Shown here piece after piece: positions 1-5,004 of a stretch of 5,004 bases of DNA. A program made the position numbers and the translations under genes. The DNA comes from Thioalkalivibrio sp. (GTDB lineage Bacteria; Pseudomonadota; Gammaproteobacteria; Ectothiorhodospirales; Ectothiorhodospiraceae). The notes below the pieces were generated by a model. It was not told the origin of the DNA. It did not search any database and worked only from the letters and a program-made list of their open reading frames with translations. Every line of letters begins with the position of its first letter. Position 1 is the first letter of the stretch. Where the stretch lies: positions 1-5,004 of the forward strand of contig JAGTVE010000095.1 of the NCBI GenBank assembly GCA_018224485.1, given 5' to 3'.

Positions 1-17
1 GGTATCAACCCGACGCC

Positions 18-46
18 TGTTCGCGTGCGAGGCACGCTCCCACATG
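18..46. repeat. REP-like palindromic hairpin
   Basis: GCGTGC (23-28) and GCACGC (32-37) are perfect inverted arms around the loop GAG, followed by the tail TCCCACAT. Read on the minus strand, the unit starts TGTGGGAGCG and then forms the stem-loop. This is the architecture of REP sequences in Pseudomonas and relatives (a GGAG/GTAG-type head followed by a GC-rich hairpin), which are mobilised by RAYT transposases. The assignment rests on architecture and remembered similarity. One copy cannot prove membership of a repeat family. Confidence 0.55.
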
Positions 47-73
47 CACGCTCCCACATGCACGCTCCCACAT
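32..73. repeat. Three exact tandem copies of a 14-bp unit
   Basis: The unit GCACGCTCCCACAT occurs at 32-45, 46-59 and 60-73 with no mismatches. The first copy is the 3' arm and tail of the REP-like hairpin just upstream, so the array looks like local expansion of half a REP, probably by replication slippage. It ends 77 bp before the start codon of the ABC-F gene. Copy number could vary between strains. No regulatory role can be read from the sequence. Confidence 0.85.
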
Positions 74-150
74 GCCCGCCCCATGGGCGTGGATCCTGGC
101 CGCAACCCCCCGGGCATCGCGCGTTGGCTTCGCGTTAAACTTGCGCGCCT

Positions 151-2052
151 ATGATTCGTTTCGACAACGTGGAACTGCGTCGCGGTGGCCAGGCCCTGAT
201 CCGCAATGCCTCCTTCGCCATTCACCCGGGCTGGCGCGTCGGCCTGACCGGGGCCAACGGGTGCGGAAAGAGCACATTACTGGCGGCGCTGCGTGGCGAG
301 ATGATGCCGGATGCCGGCACCATCGACTGGCCCCCGGGATGGGTACTGGCCCACCTGCCACAGGAGGTGGAGGCCAGCTCCCGGAAGGCCGTGGACTACG
401 TGCTGGATGGCGACGGTGCCCTGCGGGCACTTCAGGCACGTCTGGAACAGACCGAGGACGGCGAGGAACACGGGCACCTGTACGCCGAGATCGACGCGAT
501 CGACGGCTGGAGCGCGGATGCGCGTGCCCGCCAGCTCCTGGCCGGTCTCGGCTTCGACGCATCGGACCCGGACCGGGCGGTGTCGGAGTTCTCCGGCGGC
601 TGGCGCATGCGCCTGGGCCTGGCCCGGACCCTGATGACCCGCTCGGACCTGCTGTTGCTGGACGAGCCCACCAACCACCTCGATTTCGAGACCATCCTGT
701 GGCTCGAGGACTGGCTCAGGCGCTATCCGGGCACGCTGATCGTGATCGCCCACGACCGGCGCTTCCTGGATGCGGTGGTCACGCACGTCGCCCACATCGA
801 ACACCGGCAGGTGCAACTGTTCACCGGCAGCTACAGTGCCGCGGAGCGCCGCCGGGCCGAGATCCTCGCGCAGACCGAGGCCGCGGCGGCACGGGTGGCG
901 CAGGAACGCGCCCACCTCGAACGCTTCGTCGCGCGCTTCCGGGCGAAGGCGACCAAGGCCCGGCAGGCGCAGAGCCGCCTGAAGCGGCTGGACAGGCTCG
1001 AGGAGATCGCGGTGCTGCGCGCGGCCCGACCGATACACCTGCAGATTCCGGCGCCAGAGCGCTTGCCCGACCCGCTTCTTCGCCTCGATCATGCCACCGT
1101 CGAGACGGACGGCAAGACCCGCCTGCATCCCGCCACGCTGCGGCTGCGGCCGGACGATCGCATCGGCATCCTGGGGCCGAATGGTGCCGGCAAATCGACG
1201 CTGCTGTCGGTGCTGGCCGGACTGCTGCCGCTGAGCGGGGGCGAGCGCGAGATCGAACCCGGCCTGGTGGTGGGCTACTTCGCGCAACACCAGCGCGAGC
1301 AACTGGACGAGACCGCGAGCCCGCTGCTGCACCTGCAGCGGCTGGGGGTGGCGATGACCGAGCAGGAAACGCGCAACCTGCTCGGCGGGTTCGGGTTCGG
1401 AGGCACGCGGGCCGACATGCCGGTGGCCGGGCTTTCCGGTGGCGAGCGGGTACGGCTGGTGCTGGCGATGCTGGTCTGCCAGGCTCCGGCGGTGCTGCTG
1501 CTCGACGAGCCCACGAACCACCTCGACCTGGACATGCGCGAGGCCCTGACGGAGGCCCTCGAGGAGTACGCGGGGGCGCTGGTGGTGGTCTCACACGATC
1601 GCGACCTGCTGACCCGCGCCTGCGACCGCTTCTGGCGCGTGCGCGAGGGGCGGGTCGAGGAATACGAGGGAGACCTCGACGACTACGCCCGTGAGCTGAC
1701 CCGGGCGCGCGCCCAGCCCGTCGAGGCAACGCGCGTTGAACAGCACGCCCCTGCCGCGCCGGAGCGCGAGGGCAGCCGGGAGCGGCGCCAGCAGGCCGCC
1801 CGTCAGCGCCAGTCCCTGAAGCCGCTGCGCCGGGTCGCGGAGCGCGAGGAGGCCCGCTGTTCCCGCCTGCAGGACGAGCTCGATGCGGTGGAGACGGCAC
1901 TGGCGGACCCCCAACTGTATGGCGATGCAGATGGCGGCCCGCTGGATACCCTTCTGCAGCGTCAGGGCCGGTTGCGCCAGGAGCTCGAAGAGGCCGAGGC
2001 CGCCTGGATGGAGGCGCTGGAGGCCCTGGAAGGCGCGACTGCCCGAACGTGA
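151..2052 (+). CDS. yheS: ABC-F family ATPase, YheS-like (ribosome-associated)
   Basis: This is a soluble protein of 633 residues with two ABC ATPase domains and no membrane segment, as in ABC-F proteins. Members of this family bind the ribosomal E site and modulate translation, and E. coli YheS has nearly the same length (about 637). Domain 1 has Walker A GANGCGKST (34-42), signature FSGGW (147-151), Walker B with DEPTNHLD (171-178) and switch His201. The charged linker at about 230-300 includes RFRAKATKARQAQSR, typical of the P-site tRNA-interaction motif. Domain 2 has GPNGAGKST (342-350), LSGGE (428-432), DEPTNHLD (452-459) and His482. Residues 540-630 are charged and probably form the C-terminal coiled coil seen in YheS and Uup. 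The start ATG fits the family N-terminus (MIRFDNVELRRGG), but no clear Shine-Dalgarno sequence precedes it. All ATPase motifs are intact, so the gene should be functional. Uup is the main alternative; the length and linker favour YheS. Confidence 0.93.
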   Translation: MIRFDNVELRRGGQALIRNASFAIHPGWRVGLTGANGCGKSTLLAALRGEMMPDAGTIDWPPGWVLAHLPQEVEASSRKAVDYVLDGDGALRALQARLEQTEDGEEHGHLYAEIDAIDGWSADARARQLLAGLGFDASDPDRAVSEFSGGWRMRLGLARTLMTRSDLLLLDEPTNHLDFETILWLEDWLRRYPGTLIVIAHDRRFLDAVVTHVAHIEHRQVQLFTGSYSAAERRRAEILAQTEAAAARVAQERAHLERFVARFRAKATKARQAQSRLKRLDRLEEIAVLRAARPIHLQIPAPERLPDPLLRLDHATVETDGKTRLHPATLRLRPDDRIGILGPNGAGKSTLLSVLAGLLPLSGGEREIEPGLVVGYFAQHQREQLDETASPLLHLQRLGVAMTEQETRNLLGGFGFGGTRADMPVAGLSGGERVRLVLAMLVCQAPAVLLLDEPTNHLDLDMREALTEALEEYAGALVVVSHDRDLLTRACDRFWRVREGRVEEYEGDLDDYARELTRARAQPVEATRVEQHAPAAPEREGSRERRQQAARQRQSLKPLRRVAEREEARCSRLQDELDAVETALADPQLYGDADGGPLDTLLQRQGRLRQELEEAEAAWMEALEALEGATART

Positions 2053-2071
2053 CGGAGCCGTTCGCCGTCAC
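2049..2071 (+). other. Stem-loop overlapping the yheS stop codon
   Basis: GTGACGG (2049-2055) pairs perfectly with CCGTCAC (2065-2071) around a 9-nt loop. The left arm contains the TGA stop of the ABC-F gene. No T-run follows, so it is not a standard intrinsic terminator. It may stabilise the 3' end of the transcript or be chance in GC-rich DNA. Confidence 0.3.
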
Positions 2072-2152
2072 CGCGGTACGCGTTGATACGTGCCACGGGA
2101 TGCTGCGGCCGGCTCAGAGCGAACGGTATCCGGTCAGAAATAAGGTCGCGCA

Positions 2153-2240
2153 CTCTCCCCTCTCCCACTTGCGGGAGAGGGGCCGGGGGTGAGGGCCGAG
2201 TCCGCGCCGCACCCCCTCCCCAACGCTCCCCCGCAAGCGG
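2153..2240. repeat. Left portion of a palindromic intergenic repeat interrupted by the IS
   Basis: This non-coding stretch starts with a perfect 10-bp stem, CCCCTCTCCC (2157-2166) and GGGAGAGGGG (2173-2182), around the loop ACTTGC. A G-rich run follows (2183-2195), then a C-rich run (2209-2222) and half of a second hairpin (2226-2240). The missing end of that hairpin lies beyond the insertion sequence, at 4588-4599. Joined, the two pieces give about 100 bp whose outer 22 bp at each end are inverted repeats with one mismatch. The sequence resembles the widespread proteobacterial repeat built on CTCTCCCGC and GCGGGAGAG. It sits between the 3' ends of two convergent genes, where such repeats are usual and may affect transcription ends. 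The rest of the yheS-to-IS gap (2072-2152) shows nothing recognisable. Confidence 0.75.
2230..2240. repeat. Target-site duplication, left copy
   Basis: CCCGCAAGCGG directly abuts the left end of the insertion sequence, and the identical 11 bp directly abut the right end (4577-4587). Eleven bp is within the range known for IS4-family elements (about 8-13). Part of it (CCGC-AA-GCGG) is itself a small palindrome, the tip of a hairpin in the interrupted repeat. Confidence 0.88.
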
Positions 2241-2272
2241 CTGACCTTTACCCATAAGTTGGCTGGACACGG
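2241..2272 (+). repeat. Terminal inverted repeat of the IS, transposase 3' end (left)
   Basis: The outer 19 bp, CTGACCTTTACCCATAAGT, match the Tn5 outside end CTGACTCTTATACACAAGT at 14 of 19 positions as I recall that sequence. The inner part GGCTGGACACGG (2261-2272) is identical in the right end. The stop codon of the transposase gene (TAA on the minus strand, 2248-2250) lies inside this repeat, so its last residues are encoded by the terminal repeat. Confidence 0.85.
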
Positions 2273-4512
2273 GGAGGGCCGGTGGTTTGGATGAAGAACA
2301 GGTACATCTCGGTAATGTCGTCCAGGCGCTGCAGGCCGCGCCAGAGCGTCTGCGTGCCCGGTTCCCCGTCGCCCTTGCGACCGAGGAAGCCACCGAGCGA
2401 GGCCACCATGCGCATGGCCTCGCGCAGCGTCGGCGGTTGCGCGGGTGGCCGGCTGCGGTGTATCCGCACCCACAGGGCTTGCCACTGCGCTTCCTCGAAG
2501 TACACGGTGCAGGGCACGTCCGGGGTTTCCCGACCGAGCTTGGCCAGATGGAAGATGCGCCAGGCCACGACCAGATCGATCGCCAGACAGGCCTCCAGCC
2601 GCTGCGCGTTGCCCAGTTGCCGCTCCTCGATCCGGCAGCCGCTTTTCAGGGTGCGGTGATACACCTCGATCTGCCAGCGGGTGGCATACCAGGCCAGACG
2701 CTCATGGGCCTGTTCCAGGGTCTCGGTCGGCACCGTGGTCAGCAGCATCCACTCCAGCGGCCGCACGCCTTCCGGGGGCTCGATCTCCCGGCTCCAGATC
2801 GCCCAGAGCGTCAAGGGCGGGAGGTCCGACTTGCGCTTCGGTGGGCGCAGCTCCACCGGGGCGAAGCGCACTTCCATCGTCGCCTCGCGGGCCGCCCGCG
2901 CCCCCTGCCGGGGCACCCGCAGGCCGTGCTGGCCAGCCACCGGCTGCGTGGCCATGAAGTCCCACAGCCGCCCGTGCTCACGGGTCATGCGCCGGGTCTT
3001 CTCGGCCCGCACGAGTACCTGTGCCGGCGCCCCAGGGGCCTGCGCGGCGACGAACAGATCGTACAGATCCGCCTCACGGTCGCCCACGCTGACCACCTGC
3101 GTCTGCGGACACTGCGCCTGCAATCGGCTGGCCGCCTGATGACTGGTCAGCCACTTGCGGCTTTCCTTGTCCTCGAGCACCCGCGCATGCCGGGTGGCGC
3201 TGTGCCCCTGCCGCTCGGGATCCCGGGCCCACAGCTGGACATCGAGCAACCCCAGCGGCATCCCCGCCGGGGTGAACATCAGCGTATCGTGCAGCCACAA
3301 TCCCAGCGCGCCATCCTGGCGCGTGTTCAACGGGCCCAGGCCCGTGGTCGCCGGATGCGCCGTGTAGTTCAGGCTGCTCGAGTCCTGCACCGCCAGCACC
3401 ACCGGCTGCGCCGCCGCGCGTCGGGCCGTGGCCTCATAATGGTTGTGCAACAAATCCTGCATCGTCCACTCGGCATGATCCAGAAAACGGTAGGCGGCCT
3501 TGGTCTTGGCCCGGCTCCCACAGGCCTCGGGCAACTGCGCTTGGGGCTTCGCAAAACAGTCCCGCGCCAGGGTCACCGCGCGCCGGGTAAGCCGCTCGTC
3601 CCCGAGGTCCAGGCCGCCGAACTCTTCCTCCGCCCAGTCGGGCGGCGGCGCCGGGGCCGGGGCGACACCGCCCAGCTGGGTGCGCCAGTCCCGACCCAGA
3701 GGATACACATACACCGCCTTCGGCGAGCGCAGCGTCGCCCGCGCCCGGTCGTTGCGCCCGCGCCCGCTGGTGGTGCCCACACACTGCCAGTTCGAGGCCC
3801 GGTACGCCGTCCCGGCATGCGCGGCATCGACGAAGCTCTCTACCAGTACCGGCCGCACGCCATAGCGCGCGGCCCAGTCCTGCGCCAGACGGCGCAGGGT
3901 GCGGCCCAGTACATGCGAGGCCAGATGCGGCACCCGCACCTGCGGCAGCAGCAGAAACCGACTGTTGGCCACCACCCGGTCCAAACCCGCAGCCCGCTGC
4001 GCCTCGCTCCAGCCAATCCAGCGGTCGCGCGCCGCCAGGCGGTAGGCCGCGGCACTGAAGGCCAACCCCCCGAGCCAGCCATAGCGCTCGCTGCGCAGCA
4101 GATAGCGGATCTGCGCTCCGCACAGCGGTCCGCTCCCGAGCGGGTGATGGCGGTCCATCAATTGCCGCCAGATCCGACTCAACCGGCGATCGCCGCGCTC
4201 GAGCAGCACCCACTCCACCGGCCCCAACTCGGCCAGCGTGGCCACCACTGCCGGCGTCTCGACCCACGGCTCGACGGCCCGCCCCGGTGGCGGCGGGCAC
4301 GCCTGCGGCGGCGGCAGCGCCACCACCCCGCGCCGCTCCAGTTCGCCCAGCGCCACCCGCGCGCTCACCTCGCGCAAGCGACCCGTTCCGTCGCGCCAGT
4401 CCAGCCACTCACAGACCTGCCGCGACAACGTGCTGCGGGTCAGGCCCGGATACGCGGCGACCACGGAGCGAATCCGCTCCAGCACCGACGCTGTCCATGT
4501 TTGACCGCCCAC
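2248..4512 (-). CDS. IS4/Tn5-type DDE transposase with N-terminal DUF4338 (DruA-like) domain
   Basis: The protein cuts and inserts its own element, presumably by a Tn5-like cut-and-paste route. Numbering is from the chosen GTG at 4512 (754 residues). Residues about 5-69 look like a helical DNA-binding segment with VCEWLDWRDGTGRL and LERRGVVALPPP. Residues about 98-272 match DUF4338/DruA, with GAQIRYLL, RDRWIGW, NSRFLLLP, HLASHVL, ESFVD and YRASNW. A Pro/Ala linker (282-291) leads to a Tn5-type N-terminal domain (293-344: DLGDERLTRR, KTKAAYRFL). The catalytic triad is Asp377 (VQDSSS), Asp478 (GDREADLYD) and Glu616. The YREK signature is complete and correctly spaced (Tyr609, Arg612, Glu616, Lys623). 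Tn5 transposase is about 476 residues, so the extra length is the DruA part. GGGAG at 4520-4524 lies 7 nt before GTG 4512. The frame is also open to ATG 4518 and GTG 4542, but their Shine-Dalgarno spacing is too short. There is no frameshift or stop. What the DruA part does here is unknown; target or end recognition, or regulation, are guesses. Confidence 0.93.
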   Translation of the reverse strand: MGGQTWTASVLERIRSVVAAYPGLTRSTLSRQVCEWLDWRDGTGRLREVSARVALGELERRGVVALPPPQACPPPPGRAVEPWVETPAVVATLAELGPVEWVLLERGDRRLSRIWRQLMDRHHPLGSGPLCGAQIRYLLRSERYGWLGGLAFSAAAYRLAARDRWIGWSEAQRAAGLDRVVANSRFLLLPQVRVPHLASHVLGRTLRRLAQDWAARYGVRPVLVESFVDAAHAGTAYRASNWQCVGTTSGRGRNDRARATLRSPKAVYVYPLGRDWRTQLGGVAPAPAPPPDWAEEEFGGLDLGDERLTRRAVTLARDCFAKPQAQLPEACGSRAKTKAAYRFLDHAEWTMQDLLHNHYEATARRAAAQPVVLAVQDSSSLNYTAHPATTGLGPLNTRQDGALGLWLHDTLMFTPAGMPLGLLDVQLWARDPERQGHSATRHARVLEDKESRKWLTSHQAASRLQAQCPQTQVVSVGDREADLYDLFVAAQAPGAPAQVLVRAEKTRRMTREHGRLWDFMATQPVAGQHGLRVPRQGARAAREATMEVRFAPVELRPPKRKSDLPPLTLWAIWSREIEPPEGVRPLEWMLLTTVPTETLEQAHERLAWYATRWQIEVYHRTLKSGCRIEERQLGNAQRLEACLAIDLVVAWRIFHLAKLGRETPDVPCTVYFEEAQWQALWVRIHRSRPPAQPPTLREAMRMVASLGGFLGRKGDGEPGTQTLWRGLQRLDDITEMYLFFIQTTGPPRVQPTYG

Positions 4513-4519
4513 CCGCATG

Positions 4520-4524
4520 CTCCC
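4520..4524 (-). promoter_or_regulatory. Likely ribosome binding site of the transposase
   Basis: GGGAG on the minus strand is separated by 7 nt from GTG 4512, which is normal spacing. It is only 1 nt from ATG 4518, which is too close. A second purine-rich site (GGAGG, 4542-4546) directly abuts and overlaps GTG 4542, so it cannot serve that codon. No promoter could be recognised in the few bases between the terminal repeat and the gene. Confidence 0.45.
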
Positions 4525-4544
4525 ATCATGCCGCGGTGCCACCT

Positions 4545-4576
4545 CCGTGTCCAGCCGAGATGTGGGACATGATCAG
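4545..4576 (-). repeat. Terminal inverted repeat of the IS, transposase 5' end (right)
   Basis: Read inward on the minus strand, it begins CTGATCATGTCCCACATCTC and continues GGCTGGACACGG (4545-4556). It matches the left end at 24 of 32 positions. The 12-bp inner block is identical at both ends, while the outer 20 bp differ at eight positions. A perfectly kept inner block suggests a transposase contact site. The repeat lies immediately upstream of the transposase gene and must form part of its leader. Confidence 0.85.
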
Positions 4577-4587
4577 CCCGCAAGCGG
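4577..4587. repeat. Target-site duplication, right copy
   Basis: CCCGCAAGCGG follows the right terminal CAG of the element directly and is identical to 2230-2240. Confidence 0.88.
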
Positions 4588-4599
4588 GAGAGGGGAGAG
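4588..4599. repeat. Right remnant of the interrupted palindromic repeat
   Basis: GAGAGGGGAGAG continues the repeat that breaks off at 2240. Together with the target duplication (4577-4587) it is the reverse complement of the start of the left portion (2153-2174) except for one mismatch. It ends 16 bp from the stop codon of the desaturase gene. Confidence 0.75.
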
Positions 4600-4615
4600 C
4601 TACACGATTTTCACG

Positions 4616-5004
4616 CTAATTGGCGGTCTCCGCGCGTGCCGCAGCGAAGGAGACAAGGCGCTTGCGGTTTTCATCCCACAGGGCGAGCCGCAGCGTCTTC
4701 AGACTTGGAAAGAGCTTAAGGCGGCCCATCTCCCGCAGCTGGGGATAGTCCCTCCGGACCTCGGGCAGACGGTAGAAGGGAATGCGGCTCACGAGGTGAT
4801 GTACGTGGTGCACCCCGATATTGGCGGTGAACCAGCGCAGGACACCGGGCAGGTCGTAGTGCGAGCTGCCGTACAGAGCCGCCTCGTGGAACGTCCACTC
4901 GCTGTCGCGTGCCCAGAAGGTGCCTTCGAACTGGTGCTGCACATAGAACAGCCAGATCCCGATCGTTGCAGCCAGCAGGGTGATGGGCAACTGCACGAGC
5001 AGGA
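4616..5004 (-). CDS. Membrane fatty acid desaturase, C-terminal part (5' end outside the window)
   Basis: This is the C-terminal 128 or so residues of an integral-membrane di-iron desaturase, which introduces double bonds into acyl chains of membrane lipids. The reading frame stays open to the window edge. The GTG at 4994-4996 encodes an internal valine, because the frame continues upstream and the first histidine boxes are missing. Visible parts are a hydrophobic membrane segment (codons at about 4940-5002), then YVQHQFEGTFW, where the histidine is part of a family motif, and the third histidine box HHVHH (4796-4810) in the context NIGVHHVHHL. The sequence after it, SRIPFYRLPEV, is typical of omega-6/delta-12 (DesA-like) desaturases. 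It ends with TAG at 4616-4618. Substrate and double-bond position cannot be read from this fragment. The gene converges on yheS. Confidence 0.88.
   Translation of the reverse strand, partial: LLVQLPITLLAATIGIWLFYVQHQFEGTFWARDSEWTFHEAALYGSSHYDLPGVLRWFTANIGVHHVHHLVSRIPFYRLPEVRRDYPQLREMGRLKLFPSLKTLRLALWDENRKRLVSFAAARAETAN

Larger units (their letters stand above)
2241..4576 (-). mobile_element. Complete IS4-family (Tn5/IS50-like) insertion sequence with a DruA-transposase fusion gene
   Basis: The element is 2336 bp long. It is delimited by 32-bp imperfect inverted repeats (24/32 identical), both starting CTGA, and by identical 11-bp direct repeats in the flanks. Deleting the element and one direct repeat restores a continuous palindromic intergenic repeat, which independently confirms the boundaries. 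It carries one gene on the minus strand that fills almost the whole length. That gene encodes an intact DDE transposase of the Tn5 type with an extra N-terminal DUF4338/DruA-like domain, so the element is about 800 bp longer than IS50 (about 1.5 kb). No passenger gene is present. Intact motifs, intact ends and a perfect target duplication suggest recent insertion and possible activity. The element name is not known to me. Confidence 0.92.

Noticed and set aside
72..1694. A 540-codon open frame on the plus strand, overlapping the ABC-F gene in another frame
   Set aside because: It is rich in Arg, Gly, Pro and Ala with no recognisable domain, and it overlaps a gene with complete ATPase motifs. 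Long shadow frames are expected at this GC content.
821..2071. A 416-codon minus-strand frame antisense to the ABC-F gene
   Set aside because: Its composition is Pro/Arg/Ala-rich and lacks any motif, and the sense strand encodes an evident ABC-F protein.
2153..2182. An intrinsic terminator at the strong CCCCTCTCCC/GGGAGAGGGG hairpin
   Set aside because: No T-run follows on either strand. The stem is part of the palindromic repeat. A role in stopping transcription is possible but not shown.
2153..2240. A CRISPR array or attachment site
   Set aside because: There are no regularly spaced direct repeats with spacers and no integrase or tRNA gene. The structure is a pair of inverted hairpins.
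2248..4542. A Druantia anti-phage defence locus
   Set aside because: The DruA-like domain is part of a transposase polypeptide inside an insertion sequence. No DruE-type helicase or other Druantia gene is present in the window.
2287..4572. A 761-codon open frame antisense to the transposase gene over nearly its whole length
   Set aside because: Its codon boundaries coincide with those of the sense gene, so it stays open simply because the sense codons TTA, CTA and TCA are rare in GC-rich genes. The product shows no domain.
4616..4996. A complete 126-residue protein starting at GTG 4996
   Set aside because: The frame is open to the window edge and the protein would lack the N-terminal half and first histidine boxes of a desaturase. 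It is a fragment cut by the window.

Overview
The window is high-GC DNA, most probably from a gammaproteobacterium. The support for this is a YheS-type ABC-F ATPase, a hairpin resembling the REP sequences of pseudomonads and their relatives, and a membrane fatty acid desaturase with an HHVHH box. The genus cannot be fixed from the sequence; a halophilic or sulfur-oxidising lineage is only a guess.

Layout. Positions 1-150 are non-coding and hold a REP-like hairpin whose 3' half is repeated as three exact 14-bp units. Positions 151-2052 (+) encode a complete ABC-F ATPase (yheS-like). Positions 2153-2240 hold most of a palindromic, non-coding intergenic repeat, whose last 12 bp lie at 4588-4599. 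The two pieces are separated by a complete insertion sequence at 2241-4576 (2336 bp) with 32-bp imperfect terminal inverted repeats (24/32 identical) and an 11-bp direct duplication of the target. Its single gene (-) encodes a transposase of about 754 residues: a DUF4338/DruA-like domain fused in front of a full Tn5/IS4-type DDE transposase with all catalytic residues present. The 3' part of a fatty acid desaturase gene (-) runs from 4616 off the right edge.

How the parts relate. Before the insertion, yheS and the desaturase gene were convergent, separated by about 220 bp that contained a roughly 100-bp palindromic repeat. The insertion sequence landed in one hairpin of that repeat and duplicated its loop, so neither neighbouring gene was damaged. 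The ATPase, insertion sequence and desaturase do not look like one functional system.

The most interesting content is the fusion of a DruA-like domain, otherwise known from Druantia anti-phage systems, to an intact Tn5-type transposase. The element has clean ends, and its outer terminal sequence resembles the outside end of Tn5.
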